Source: Nevskia soli DSM 19509 (GTDB lineage Bacteria; Pseudomonadota; Gammaproteobacteria; Nevskiales; Nevskiaceae). Taken from it: 64,000 nt of DNA. Positions 50,939-59,407 of the stretch are shown one piece after another. Within the stretch, counting starts at the first letter, position 1. The number at the start of each line of letters is the position of its first letter. The notes beneath the pieces are model-generated. The model was not told where the DNA came from, did not search any database, and saw nothing but the letters and a program-made list of their open reading frames with translations. The stretch covers positions 327,100-391,099 of the forward strand of contig NZ_KL543998.1 of NCBI RefSeq assembly GCF_000711955.1, written 5' to 3'. The position numbers and the translations under genes were made by a program.

Positions 50939-51379
50939 TTACCTGGCGGCGCTCCAGCGCAGTTGCCGCTCCTTCAGCGCCAGGTACAGGGCCATGGCGA
51001 AGGCGAAGCTGGTCAGGGCGCTCATCGGGAACCAGATCCAGTTCCACTTCATGCCGCTGCGGCGGCCGTCGGCGAAAGTCCATAGTGGAAACAGCACGAC
51101 GTTGGCGAAGAGCAGGTCCTGGCCGCCGGAGGCCGAGGCGGGATTGACGAACAGCAATTTGGTCCAGTTGGACCAAGTGGCCTCGGCGCCGTAGGTGCGC
51201 ATGTACTGGAAGTTGAAATACCAGCCCACCAGCAGGGCCGCCAGCGCGGTGAGGTAGTAGACCGCTTCCAGCACAGCGACACCGCCGCCCTTAGCCGTGA
51301 ACAGGTGGCGGTTGGGATAGATGGTCAGCACGATCGACAGCAGGCCGATGCAGACGTAGAAGATTTCGTTGGATGACAT
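50939..51379 (-). CDS. DUF2834 family membrane protein
   Basis: 146 residues from ATG 51379 after GGGGAGGAACGCC. Four hydrophobic segments (IFYVCIGLLSIVLTIYP, AVLEAVYYLTALAALLVGWYF, DLLFANVVLFPLWTFADG, WIWFPMSALTSFAFAMALYLALKER) with FADGRRSGMKWNWIWFP, fitting DUF2834, small inner membrane proteins of unknown function. Located 249 bp from the start of the patatin gene on the same strand; may be co-transcribed. Confidence 0.72.
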   Translation of the reverse strand: MSSNEIFYVCIGLLSIVLTIYPNRHLFTAKGGGVAVLEAVYYLTALAALLVGWYFNFQYMRTYGAEATWSNWTKLLFVNPASASGGQDLLFANVVLFPLWTFADGRRSGMKWNWIWFPMSALTSFAFAMALYLALKERQLRWSAAR

Positions 51380-51670
51380 GGCGTTCCTCCCCTGGTTTGA
51401 ACGCCATGCCAGCTTATAGCTCGCCACCCCAACGCATTTCACCCGTTCGGCCTAGCTGTCTGCTACGAAATACGGTGACAAGGGCTGCTTCGACCCCGGA
51501 ATTTCGGCGCTCCTGCAGAGGCCGTCGCCGGGCAATACTGCGCGTGTTGCCCGCGCATGCCCAACGAGCATAGGCTAGGCGCAAACATCACCCGCTCAGG
51601 AGGGCCCGATGCTCCTGGCAAGGCACCCTGCCGCTCCGCGCAACATTTCCGAAGCCCGCGAGAATCCGCG

Positions 51671-52162
51671 ATGAAGGCGATCGCCACGCGCCCCGAGCCT
51701 CGTCTGCATGGTTTGCTGCCCGCGCCTTCTTTCGCCGATGCCTACCAGGTGACGTTGAATACCCCGGGCCTCGATGCGCGCCAGGTCTCGCAGCGCATGC
51801 TGGAGCGGCAGCCCGGGTGGGTCGATGCGCTGATGGGTTTACGCAACCGCATCGTGGGTCTGTTCGGCCTGAAACCCGGGATACGCGAGCCGGCCGGGGA
51901 CGGGCCCGCCAGAATCGGGATTTTCCCGGTGCTGGCCGAGTCGCCGCAGGAGATGCTGATGGGGCTGGACGACCGGCACCTGGATTTCCGCGTCGCCGTA
52001 TCGGTGCAGCCAGCGGCGGCCGGGACACAGCGGGTTACCCTGACCACGGTGGTTCATACCCATAACCTGCTGGGCCGCGTCTACCTCGCCGCGATCCTGC
52101 CGTTTCACCGGGTGATTGTGCGCAGCATGCTCGACCGTGCCGTGAAGTCTTTACCTCGGTAA
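51671..52162 (+). CDS. DUF2867 family protein
   Basis: 163 residues from ATG 51671. The pattern SFADAYQVTLNTPGLDARQVSQRMLERQPGWVDALMGLRNRIVGLFGLKPG followed by FPVLAESPQEMLMGLDDRHLDFRVAVSV and FHRVIVRSMLDRAV is that of the DUF2867 family (polyketide-cyclase-like START fold, unknown function). No signal peptide; probably cytoplasmic or membrane-peripheral. Confidence 0.74.
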   Translation: MKAIATRPEPRLHGLLPAPSFADAYQVTLNTPGLDARQVSQRMLERQPGWVDALMGLRNRIVGLFGLKPGIREPAGDGPARIGIFPVLAESPQEMLMGLDDRHLDFRVAVSVQPAAAGTQRVTLTTVVHTHNLLGRVYLAAILPFHRVIVRSMLDRAVKSLPR

Positions 52163-52188
52163 CCCTGAGGCTTCAGGACCCGACAGGC

Positions 52189-52223
52189 AAAAAAAGGGCG
52201 GGACAGCTTGCACCGTCCCGCCC
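52189..52223 (-). terminator. Rho-independent terminator of the Bax-inhibitor-1 gene
   Basis: On the minus strand, perfect 9-bp GC arms GGGCGGGAC/GTCCCGCCC (52215-52223 and 52196-52204, 10-nt loop) are followed by seven Ts (52195-52189). It lies 46 bp after the stop of the minus-strand BI-1 gene. On the plus strand it could also end the DUF2867 gene. Confidence 0.88.
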
Positions 52224-52269
52224 CTCTTGTTACGACTGCCGCGAAGCGAACCGCTCCACGGGCCCTGCT

Positions 52270-52986
52270 TTAGTTGCGGCGGCCGCCGAACAGGCGCAGC
52301 AGCATCAGGAACAGGTTGATGAAATCCAGGTACAGCGTCAGGGCGCCCATCACGACCATCTTGCCCAGGGTGTCGCCGGAACCGGCGGCGCCGTAGTACA
52401 TGGCCTTGATCTTCTGCGTGTCGTAGGCGGTGAGGCCGACGAACACCAGCACGCCGATCACCGAGACGGCGAACTGCACGGCGCTGGACTTGAGGAAGAT
52501 GTTGACCAGGCTGGCGATGATCACGCCCCACAGGCCCATGATCAGGAACGAGCCCATGCGCGTCAGGTCGGTCTTGGTGGTGTAGCCGTAGAGGCTCATG
52601 CCGCCGAAGGTGGCCGCGGTGACGAAGAATACGCGCGCGATGCTCTCATGCGCGTAGACCGCGAAGATGCCGGCCAGCGACAGGCCCATGACGGCGGCGA
52701 AGACCCAGTAGGTCACCTGGGCCGTGACCAGGCTCATCTTCTGGATGCGGAAGCTGAGGAACATCACCATGCCCAGCGGCGCCAGCATCACCACCCACAT
52801 CAGCGGGGTGCGCGCGATGCTCGCATAAAGCCCGGAGTCGAAGGCGAAGTACGCCACCAGGCCGGTCAGGGCCAGGGCGATGGTCATGTAGCTGTAGATC
52901 GAACGGAAGTACTCGCGCAAGCCGGTATCGGTCTGCGTCTGGACTACCGCGGGATTGTTTCGCATCGAGTTCAGGTCGATGGGCAT
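52270..52986 (-). CDS. Bax inhibitor-1 family (YccA/YbhL-like) membrane protein
   Basis: 238 residues, seven predicted helices, from ATG 52986 (upstream in-frame ATG 53028 is weaker). Characteristic BI-1 features: hydrophilic N-terminus, LREYFRSIYSYMTIALALTGLVAYFAF (TM1), FFVTAATFGGMSLYGYTTKTDLTRMGSFLIMGLWG, and GLTAYDTQKIKAMYY followed by GALTLYLDFINLFLMLLRLFG with the conserved D-x-x-N-L-F. Family members are inner membrane calcium-leak-type or FtsH-interacting proteins; a specific role cannot be assigned. A strong terminator follows. Confidence 0.88.
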   Translation of the reverse strand: MPIDLNSMRNNPAVVQTQTDTGLREYFRSIYSYMTIALALTGLVAYFAFDSGLYASIARTPLMWVVMLAPLGMVMFLSFRIQKMSLVTAQVTYWVFAAVMGLSLAGIFAVYAHESIARVFFVTAATFGGMSLYGYTTKTDLTRMGSFLIMGLWGVIIASLVNIFLKSSAVQFAVSVIGVLVFVGLTAYDTQKIKAMYYGAAGSGDTLGKMVVMGALTLYLDFINLFLMLLRLFGGRRN

Positions 52987-53144
52987 GTGGTTTCTCTGTG
53001 GTGATGACGGGGAGCGTTTGGGAAGCATACGCCAAGAAACATCATGGGGCCGCAGAAATCCGTTTCAAGTGACGGTTTTACAAGAAGAAATTCCGCCAGC
53101 CACAAACCGTGGCAGAGCATTCGACAGCGCCGGGGCGGCGCAGT

Positions 53145-53288
53145 TCAGGATTGGTGCGGCGGCCGCCCCGCGGGCCCTTCCCGGCGGATGTCGCGCCGGA
53201 CGAGCCAGGCCATCAGGATTACCGGTGCCGCCAGCGCCGCGCGCAGCAGCAGCCAGCCCGGATCCATGTGCCGGTCATTCACTCCCAT
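53145..53288 (-). CDS. Possible 47-residue single-pass membrane protein
   Basis: Too short for usual gene calls. From ATG 53288 to TGA 53145. It has a short hydrophilic N-terminus (GVNDRHMDPG), one hydrophobic helix (WLLLRAALAAPVILMAWLV), and a basic, Arg/Gly/Pro-rich C-terminus (RRDIRREGPAGRPPHQS). The ribosome site is weak (GGGTAG). It lies in the 429-bp gap between the divergent BI-1 and serine hydrolase genes. Supported only by membrane topology. Confidence 0.35.
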   Translation of the reverse strand: MGVNDRHMDPGWLLLRAALAAPVILMAWLVRRDIRREGPAGRPPHQS

Positions 53289-53415
53289 CAACTACCCGAA
53301 CGAGTGTGGGCGGAGGATACAGCGGGAATGCTAACGTTGCAGGCACCAGGAATCGGCCCGCATGCGGGCCCGGTTTCCTCAAGAACAAACACATAAACGC
53401 AAGAGGAGCGGAACG

Positions 53416-54582
53416 ATGTCACTCAAGGAGCAGGCGGACGGGCTGTTGCGGCAGGCGGCCGAAGCGGGCGCCGTACCGGGCGTGGTGGCGATGGTCACCA
53501 ACCGGCAGGGTACCGTCTATGAAGGCGCCTTCGGCAAGCGCAGCCTGGGCCAGGACGCGCCGATGACGGCGGACACGGTGGGCCTGATCGCCTCCATGAC
53601 CAAGGCGCTGACCAGTACGGCGGCGCTGCAACTGGTGGAACAGGGGCGGCTCGATCTCGACAGCCCGGCGGCGAAGTGGCTGCCGGAGCTGGGTGAAATC
53701 CAGGTACTGGAAGGTTTCGACGCCGCGGGCCAGCCGCGCCTGCGGGCGCCGAAACGGCCGATCACGCTGCGCCACCTGTTGACCCATACGGCGGGCTTCA
53801 GCTACGAATTCCTCAGCGAGGACATCCAGAAGTACCAGGCGGCGAAGGGGCTCAAGGGCATCTTCAGCTGCGAGCTGGCGGAACTGCGCCTGCCGCTGCT
53901 GTCCGATCCAGGCGAGCGCTGGGGTTATGGCATCAACACCGACTGGGCCGGCCGCGTGGTGGAAGCGGTAAGCGGGCAGAAGCTCGGTGCCTATTTGACG
54001 CAGCATGTGCTGGAACCGCTGGGCATGCGCGATACTGCTTTTTGCATGACGCCGCAGATGCGGGCGCGCAAGGCGGCGATCCATCAACGGCTCGAGGACG
54101 GCACGCTGGTGCCGACCGATTTCGAGGTGCCGCAACAACCGCAGTTCGAAATGGGCGGCGGCGGGCTCTACAGCACGGTCGGCGATTACCTGAAGTTCAT
54201 CCGCATGATCCTCAACCGCGGCCAGGCCGCCGGCGGACAGGTGCTCAAGCCGGAAACGGTGGAGCTGATGTCGACCAACCAGATGGGCGCGCTGGACGTG
54301 CTGCCGCTGAAGAGCGCCAACCGCATGCTGACCAACGACCTGGTACTGCCGCCGGACGTGCCGCACAAGTGGGGCCTGGCCTACATGATCAACACCAAGG
54401 TGCTGCCCACCGGGCGCCCGGCGGGCAGCCTGATGTGGGCCGGCCTGACCAACTGTTATTACTGGATCGATCCCACCACCGGCATCGGCGGCGTGTTCCT
54501 GACGCAGATCCTGCCGTTCGCCGACGTCAAGGCCATGCCGCTGTTCTTCGCCTTCGAGTACACGGTGTACCAGAGCCTGTAG
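53416..54582 (+). CDS. Serine hydrolase of the class C beta-lactamase/esterase family
   Basis: 388 residues from ATG 53416 after AGAGGAGCGGAACG. No signal peptide: cytoplasmic. S60-M-T-K63 (IASMTKALTS) is the nucleophile motif; WGYGINTDWAGRVVEAVSG (tyrosine motif region, the EstB-like Y-G-x-N form), HRL-type HLLTHTAGFSYEF and late KWGLAYMINTK, WAGLTNCYYWIDPTTG are typical of carboxylesterases and D-aminopeptidase-like members of this family. It likely hydrolyses esters or amides; a resistance role is unlikely without export. Confidence 0.86.
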   Translation: MSLKEQADGLLRQAAEAGAVPGVVAMVTNRQGTVYEGAFGKRSLGQDAPMTADTVGLIASMTKALTSTAALQLVEQGRLDLDSPAAKWLPELGEIQVLEGFDAAGQPRLRAPKRPITLRHLLTHTAGFSYEFLSEDIQKYQAAKGLKGIFSCELAELRLPLLSDPGERWGYGINTDWAGRVVEAVSGQKLGAYLTQHVLEPLGMRDTAFCMTPQMRARKAAIHQRLEDGTLVPTDFEVPQQPQFEMGGGGLYSTVGDYLKFIRMILNRGQAAGGQVLKPETVELMSTNQMGALDVLPLKSANRMLTNDLVLPPDVPHKWGLAYMINTKVLPTGRPAGSLMWAGLTNCYYWIDPTTGIGGVFLTQILPFADVKAMPLFFAFEYTVYQSL

Positions 54583-54678
54583 GAGCGCACAGGTGATGGC
54601 TGCGGGCATCGGGAGCCGGTGCCTGCAGCTGTTGCCGCGGTTCCGCCAAGGAATCAAAACAGTTACCGGCGGCGCCGC

Positions 54679-54993
54679 TCAGAACACCGGTCGCAACAGG
54701 ACGATCACGGCCGCGGCCACGACCATTTCCACCAGATGTTGCGCCGCGTTGTAGGGACGCGAGATGCTGAGCATCAGGTAGATCGTTGCGGACAGGAAGC
54801 CGAGCAGCGCCCATAGCGGCGCCATCGCCACCAGCACCCAGGTGGCACCCAAGGAGAGCTGCTTCAGGGCCGCTTCGGTACCGGTCAGGTAGAGCAGCAA
54901 ACCCGGCAAGGCGAACAGCAGGAAGACCGTACTGGCGCGAAACGCGACCATACGCGAACTCTTCGGTACTTTTGAATCCCACTCCGAAACCAT
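54679..54993 (-). CDS. Small membrane protein of unknown function
   Basis: 104 residues from ATG 54993 after CAGGAAGAACCG, chosen over ATG 55008. N-terminal hydrophilic tail VSEWDSKVPKSSRMVAF and three hydrophobic segments (TVFLLFALPGLLLYL, LGATWVLVAMAPLWALLGFLSATIYL, HLVEMVVAAAVIVLL). Inner membrane; no family recognised. Convergent with the serine hydrolase. Confidence 0.65.
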   Translation of the reverse strand: MVSEWDSKVPKSSRMVAFRASTVFLLFALPGLLLYLTGTEAALKQLSLGATWVLVAMAPLWALLGFLSATIYLMLSISRPYNAAQHLVEMVVAAAVIVLLRPVF

Positions 54994-55267
54994 CGGTTCT
55001 TCCTGCAAGGACAGCAGAGCTTTGCCGGCGATTCCAAACGCGACGGATCAGCAAGGCACGGTGCTTCAGGCGCCTCAACTATCATACCGCCACGCTTGCC
55101 GCGCGACGCACTCTCCCCGTCTATCGCTGTTTTGAGTTTGGTCGGGGAAGCCAGTATCGCCGCTCCGGACGGGCTTGGTACCGTGCAGTGCGATCAACGG
55201 TAGCGTCGAGCTTCCCGAAGCGTCATGGCGACCCGGATCGGAAGGTGCTCCGTTTTGGGGAGATGAT

Positions 55268-55657
55268 TCATGGAGCGCGATTCACCTGATCCGGATCCTT
55301 GCGCATCAGATGCAGCATCAGGGCCTGCGTCTGTTCAGGCAAGGCATTGGGATCGCTGTGTGCCTGGTACCAGTCGGCGAAGTCGCGCTTGCGCGGGGTG
55401 TCGGTGCCCGGCAGGCTTTCCTTCAGCGACTTCAGTCGCCGGTCGGCTTTATCCAGCGGATTGCGGCGGCCGTTGACGATGACCGGAGCAAGTTCGCTGG
55501 TGGTGGTCGCGGCATCCGGCGCCTTCTCCGGCAGCTTGTCGTCGGCGAATGCGGCGATGGACAAGCATGCGGCGGCACCGAGGATCAGGCGACAGGCCGG
55601 AAACGCGGCGGGCACGATGCCGTGCCGCGCGGCCCGCTGATCCTGCACAATAGCCAT
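55268..55657 (-). CDS. Small exported protein of unknown function
   Basis: 129 residues from ATG 55657 after TGGGGAAGAAC. Signal peptide ACRLILGAAACLSIAAFA preceded by a long n-region; mature part KLPEKAPDAATTTSELAPVIVNGRRNPLDKADRRLKSLKESLPGTDTPRKRDFADWYQAHSDPNALPEQTQALMLHLM is charged and helical. No family recognised. Divergent from the SET-domain gene (starts 42 bp apart), so their promoters must overlap. Confidence 0.62.
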   Translation of the reverse strand: MAIVQDQRAARHGIVPAAFPACRLILGAAACLSIAAFADDKLPEKAPDAATTTSELAPVIVNGRRNPLDKADRRLKSLKESLPGTDTPRKRDFADWYQAHSDPNALPEQTQALMLHLMRKDPDQVNRAP

Positions 55658-55699
55658 GTTCTTCCCCAATACCGGCCCACGCCCGCCTGACGATCAAGC

Positions 55700-56146
55700 A
55701 TGCCTTTGACCATCCCCCGAACGCAGCGCAAGCCGTCCGCCCCAGGTGACCGCATCATTCCGGTAAAAGTTCGCAACAGCCGCATCAACGGGCGCGGCTT
55801 GTTCGCCACCGCCGATCTGCCCGGTCGCAGGAAGCTGGGCGAAATCTCCGGGCAGGTGGTGAAGCTGCCGGGGGCGTGGAAGACGGTGGAACAGTCGGAC
55901 AAGATCTATCTGATCGAGTTGAATCCGCGGCAGGCGCTGGAGTGCTCCACCGGCAACAGTTTCCGCTATCTCAACCATAGCTGCGCCGCCAACTGCTATA
56001 TGCGCATCATCCGCAACCGGGTCGAGGTCTATACGCTGCGTCCGGTCAAGGCCGGCGCCGAACTCACCGTGAATTACGGCATGACGCCGCACAAGGATGG
56101 CATGCGCTGCGGCTGCGGCGCGCCGAACTGCAAAGGGCGCATTTAG
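55700..56146 (+). CDS. SET-domain protein lysine methyltransferase with post-SET cysteines
   Basis: 148 residues, just long enough for a minimal SET domain. VRNSRINGRGLFATADLPG is the first SET motif; FRYLNHSCAANCYMRII carries N92-H-S-C95 (SAM/zinc knot); ELTVNYG has the catalytic-site Tyr126; the C-terminus MRCGCGAPNCKGRI gives the post-SET C-x-C-x4-C pattern (C137, C139, C144) that together with C95 binds zinc. It should transfer methyl from SAM to a protein lysine. Eukaryotic-like SET proteins occur sporadically in bacteria; the target is unknown. Cytoplasmic. Confidence 0.84.
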   Translation: MPLTIPRTQRKPSAPGDRIIPVKVRNSRINGRGLFATADLPGRRKLGEISGQVVKLPGAWKTVEQSDKIYLIELNPRQALECSTGNSFRYLNHSCAANCYMRIIRNRVEVYTLRPVKAGAELTVNYGMTPHKDGMRCGCGAPNCKGRI

Positions 56147-56330
56147 GCCCTGGCCCCAGCCCCCTGCCCGGCTGCCGCTCGCCCCCGGATTCCGCACCGC
56201 CCGTCCCGCGCGCCGGGATCCGCTGAACTTTCGCGCTCATTGTGTACTCGGATTGACATAGCGACCGGCACGGACGATCCGAGGGATTCCGTGCGCCGGC
56301 TTTATCGCGCCAAGGAACGAGGTGCTCGAC

Positions 56331-56558
56331 ATGGCAAGAGCAACAATGCTGTCCATCGTGGTCGCGGGCTGCGTGCTGGCGGCCTGCGGCGGCCCGGAAG
56401 TGACATTGAAGAATCCGCAAAACGGTGAGGTGGCCTCCTGCAAGGGCGGCGTGGGTGCCACCGGCGTGACTTCCAGCCGCGTGGCGGACGACCTGATGAC
56501 CAAGTGCGTGGACAGTTACACGCAGCATGGTTACGAAGTGGTGTCCGCCAAGCAATAA
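56331..56558 (+). CDS. Small lipoprotein of unknown function
   Basis: 75 residues. ATG 56331 follows CGAGGTGCTCGAC (GTG 56322 is possible). Lipoprotein signal ARATMLSIVVAGCVLAAC, Cys at the LAAC lipobox; the mature part GGPEVTLKNPQNGEVASCKGGVGATGV ... DDLMTKCVDSYTQHGYEVVS has two further cysteines, likely a disulfide. The pattern 'N-P-x-T-G-x-x-x-x-C ... C-x-x-x-x-E-x-x-G-[YF]' resembles small outer membrane lipoproteins of many proteobacteria; no function known. Confidence 0.7.
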   Translation: MARATMLSIVVAGCVLAACGGPEVTLKNPQNGEVASCKGGVGATGVTSSRVADDLMTKCVDSYTQHGYEVVSAKQ

Positions 56559-56648
56559 GCGGCCGCACCCTCTCCCCGCTGCTATGATCGTTCGTCCTGG
56601 GCGATGGCAGATCCTGGGCGGGTGTTCATATCGACAGGGAGAATCAAC

Positions 56649-57125
56649 ATGAAGCGCATGCTGCTCACCGTGGCAATGGCCATGCTTGCCGCACCGGTGT
56701 TCGCCGGCGTGGGCGTATCGGTCAATATCGGCGAACCCGGTTTCTACGGCCAGATCGAACTCGGCGAGAGCTATCCGCCGCCGCAAGTGGTTTACCGGCA
56801 GCCGGTGGTGATCCAGCAGGTTCCGGAGAGCATGGGGCCGCCGATCTACCTGCGCGTGCCTCCGGGTTATGCCCGGGACTGGCGTCACCACTGCATGGAA
56901 TACAACGCCTGCGGCCACCGCGTCTATTTCGTGAAGAACAACTGGTACAGCAACGTCTACGCGCCGCGCTACCACCAGAACCACGGCGACCCAGGCTACC
57001 GGGACGATCATGGGCATGGCCCGGGACCGGGTCGCGGACACGACGATCATGGGCACGGCCCCGACCATGGCCGCGGCCCGGATCATGGGCACGACGATCA
57101 TGGGCATGACCACCACGATCATTAA
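56649..57125 (+). CDS. Exported protein with His/Asp/Gly-rich C-terminus
   Basis: 158 residues from ATG 56649 after AGGGAGAATCAAC. Signal KRMLLTVAMAMLAAPVFAGVG. Middle region VGVSVNIGEPGFYGQIELGESYPPPQVVYRQPVVI and a cysteine pair HHCMEYNACGHRVYFVKNNWY. The last ~45 residues are repeats of DDHGHGP/DHGRGPDH, ending HHDH, which would bind divalent metal (nickel, zinc or copper). The first ~110 residues are of the type often seen in small exported proteins with a C-terminal domain of W-Y-x-x-V-Y-A-P-R. Codon repeats in the DNA (GACGATCATGGGCA) show the tail expanded by local duplication. Confidence 0.75.
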   Translation: MKRMLLTVAMAMLAAPVFAGVGVSVNIGEPGFYGQIELGESYPPPQVVYRQPVVIQQVPESMGPPIYLRVPPGYARDWRHHCMEYNACGHRVYFVKNNWYSNVYAPRYHQNHGDPGYRDDHGHGPGPGRGHDDHGHGPDHGRGPDHGHDDHGHDHHDH

Positions 57126-57265
57126 GTGGTAGCCGCTGCATCCGTGAAGCGGGTCAGGCGCTTGCCGCTGGCCCGCTTCTTCGTTTGCGGTGCCGGCTTG
57201 CGCCGCCTCCCCTGAAAATGCGGTAATGGGCCACCGCCCCAAGACGAGGCGCGGAGGAGACGGCG

Positions 57266-57766
57266 ATGCCACGTATCGATGTGACCGACGACCTGGGCGG
57301 CTGGATGGCGCTGCGGCCCGAGATGGCGCCCGGCCTGGTGGCGCTGAGCGATGCCGTGTACGGCAAGTCGATCCTGCCGCTGCGGGTGCAGGAAATCGCG
57401 CGCATGCGCATCGCCCTGGCCAACCAGTGCGAGGTATGCCGCAACGCCCGCTACGCCGAAGGCCTGGAACAGGGCATGGACGAGGCCTTCTACGCCAACG
57501 TGGCGCAGTGGCGCACGGCGACCAATTACAGCGTGCGCGAGCAGCTTGCCGCGGAATATGCCGAGGGCTTCGCGCTGGACCATGTAGCCCTGCGCGACAA
57601 CGAGGCTTTCTGGAATCGTTTCCGCCAGCAGTTCCGCGACGACGAGATCGTCGACCTGGCCTTGTGCTGCTCGCTGTGGCTGGGCGCCGGCCGCACCATG
57701 CGCGTGCTGGACGTGGGCCAGGCCTGCGCCCTGGTGATGAGCCGCCGCGAGGCGGAACCGGTCTGA
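57266..57766 (+). CDS. AhpD-like/carboxymuconolactone decarboxylase family protein
   Basis: 166 residues from ATG 57266 after CGGAGGAGACGGCG. Helical CMD/AhpD fold with the redox motif ANQCEVCRNARYAEGLEQG (C55-E-V-C58 followed by R-x-x-R/H pattern). Such proteins reduce peroxides with a dedicated partner or act as alkylhydroperoxidase-like enzymes; the true substrate is unknown. Cytoplasmic. Downstream and 38 bp apart is a membrane protein gene, possibly the same transcript. Confidence 0.83.
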   Translation: MPRIDVTDDLGGWMALRPEMAPGLVALSDAVYGKSILPLRVQEIARMRIALANQCEVCRNARYAEGLEQGMDEAFYANVAQWRTATNYSVREQLAAEYAEGFALDHVALRDNEAFWNRFRQQFRDDEIVDLALCCSLWLGAGRTMRVLDVGQACALVMSRREAEPV

Positions 57767-57804
57767 GGCGCAGCCGCAGCGCGCATCCATAGCAATGGAG
57801 ACGC

Positions 57805-58227
57805 ATGCTCGCGCGCAACCTGATTCTCGCCGGCAGCGGCATCATCCTGGCGATGGGCTTGCTGCACCTGGCCTACACCTTCCTGACCGACAAATTCAGT
57901 CCGCATGGCGATGCGGCGCTGGAAGCACGCTTGAAGCAGGTTTCGCCCAATATTTCGCGCGACACCACCATGTGGAAAGCCTGGGTGGGCTTCAATGCCA
58001 GCCATAGCCTCGGCGTGATTTGCTTCGGCGCGGTTTACGGCTATCTGGACCTGTACCACACGGCCCTGCTGCTGCAGGATCGTTTCCTGGCCGTGTTCGG
58101 CGGCCTGTTTTTGCTGTGCTACCTGATCCTGGCCAGGCGCTACTGGTTCAGCGTGCCGCTGGCAGGCATTCTGCTCGCCCTGCTCCTTTACCTCGGCGGG
58201 TTCACCGTGGCGCTGACGCAGATGTAG
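57805..58227 (+). CDS. Conserved four-helix membrane protein
   Basis: 140 residues. Four hydrophobic segments (LILAGSGIILAMGLLHLAYTF; HSLGVICFGAVYGYLDL; FLAVFGGLFLLCYLIL; FSVPLAGILLALLLYLGGFTVAL). The segment TTMWKAWVGFNASHSLG is distinctive and is seen in a widely distributed uncharacterised family of small inner membrane proteins. Function unknown. Follows the AhpD-like gene closely. Confidence 0.7.
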   Translation: MLARNLILAGSGIILAMGLLHLAYTFLTDKFSPHGDAALEARLKQVSPNISRDTTMWKAWVGFNASHSLGVICFGAVYGYLDLYHTALLLQDRFLAVFGGLFLLCYLILARRYWFSVPLAGILLALLLYLGGFTVALTQM

Positions 58228-58249
58228 CGGCTGCCGCATCGCAGTCCGC

Positions 58250-58573
58250 TCATCGGCTCCAGAATTCGGCTGAAATGACACCGCCGGTAGAGAGCGTCAG
58301 GGCAGCACACCGCCAGCCTGTCCCGCCGCTGTCCTGCATCGCGGCGCGGAATTGTTCGCAGGCGCGACACAGCATCTGGCGCAGTTCGTTGGTGATATCG
58401 AACCAGATAACGTGGCCGGTGGCGTCGATATGGTCGACTGTCACTTCACAGACTGGTTCGCTCACTTCGATTTTCATCACCGCGATGACCCAGGCATCGG
58501 GCGCATCGCTGGCCACCAGTTTCACCACTTCACGATAAAACGCCTGCTCGGCTTCTGACTGGATCGCTTTCAT
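58250..58573 (-). CDS. Hypothetical cytoplasmic protein
   Basis: 107 residues from ATG 58573 after GGGGAAAGGCGGACCCG. No signal or membrane segment; the pattern AFYREVVKLVASDAPDAWVIAVMKIEVSEPVCEVTVDHIDATGHVIWFDITNELRQMLCRACEQFRAAM looks like a mixed alpha/beta domain of small uncharacterised or immunity-like proteins. I do not assign a function. Convergent with the four-helix membrane protein gene. Confidence 0.6.
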   Translation of the reverse strand: MKAIQSEAEQAFYREVVKLVASDAPDAWVIAVMKIEVSEPVCEVTVDHIDATGHVIWFDITNELRQMLCRACEQFRAAMQDSGGTGWRCAALTLSTGGVISAEFWSR

Positions 58574-59079
58574 CGGGTCCGCCTTTCCCCTGTGATTTTC
58601 GAACTGCAAAACCACGTCATGGGGCTTGCTTGCGGCATTGCGTTGGTCCGGGACCATGCCGCGACTGGAATGGGAGACGCGGATGTAGCCGCGACTACGA
58701 AGCCTGCTGCCGACATGAATCCGGCACGTGCAATGCTGCCGAGCCGTGAAGGAAACGGCTGCGTTGCTGGCATTTCCGCAGCGTTGCTTGAGCGCCGCTG
58801 GAGAGCGGCGGCCGGTGATACCGGCGGGTGGGCATGGGAGCCTGACTCCGATGCGCCGGGCTGCTGCGACAGGCATGATTAAGACCGCCCGCCCCTATCC
58901 CGGTTCCGCGAATTTCGCCGGAAGCTGCGGCTATGCCATTGATTCAGCTGGAATTCAGTTTGAACGCCCACTCCCGGGGCGGAACCCTCACCGGTAGCGG
59001 GGGTCTTAACAACGGCCGATCAATACCATCGGGCCAATCCCCTACAAGCAGGCAATCCATACAGAACAGGAGTTCGATC
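58574..59079. other. Intergenic region before csbD
   Basis: 506 bp without a supported gene. The strand shows a few short frames that look non-coding. It includes the probable promoter of the CsbD-like gene, but no -35/-10 consensus could be defended; a GGAAC or similar alternative-sigma box is not obvious either. Confidence 0.35.
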
Positions 59080-59388
59080 ATGAGCATGGACGACAAGGAC
59101 GACGCGCGCGAACGCATCCACAATGCCGCAGAAGATGCGGCCCACAGCGCCAGCGCCGACAAGGCCAAGGGCCGGGTCAAGGAGGCCGTAGGCAAGGTCA
59201 AGGAGAAGGTCGGCGGCGCCATCGGCGATCACGAACTCGAAGCCAAGGGCACGGCGCAGAGGGTCGAAGGCAAGAAGGATCGCCTCAAGGGCGAGATCAA
59301 GGACAAGATCGAAGACGTGAAAGAGCACATCGAAGCCGGCATCGGCGTGGTGAAAGAGAAGATCGACGAAGCACGCGGCAAGAAGTAA
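59080..59388 (+). CDS. CsbD family stress-response protein
   Basis: 102 residues from ATG 59080 after CAGGAGTTCGATC. The CsbD core KAKGRVKEAVGKVKEKVGGAIGDHELEAKGTAQRVEGK is present, with a long Lys/Glu-rich amphipathic helical extension (DKIEDVKEHIEAGIGVVKEKIDEARGKK). No membrane segment; very charged, helical, low-complexity, typical of general-stress-induced proteins (CsbD of Bacillus, YjbJ of E. coli). A strong terminator follows. Confidence 0.9.
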   Translation: MSMDDKDDARERIHNAAEDAAHSASADKAKGRVKEAVGKVKEKVGGAIGDHELEAKGTAQRVEGKKDRLKGEIKDKIEDVKEHIEAGIGVVKEKIDEARGKK

Positions 59389-59407
59389 GCGCCGCCCGCA
59401 GCGAAAA

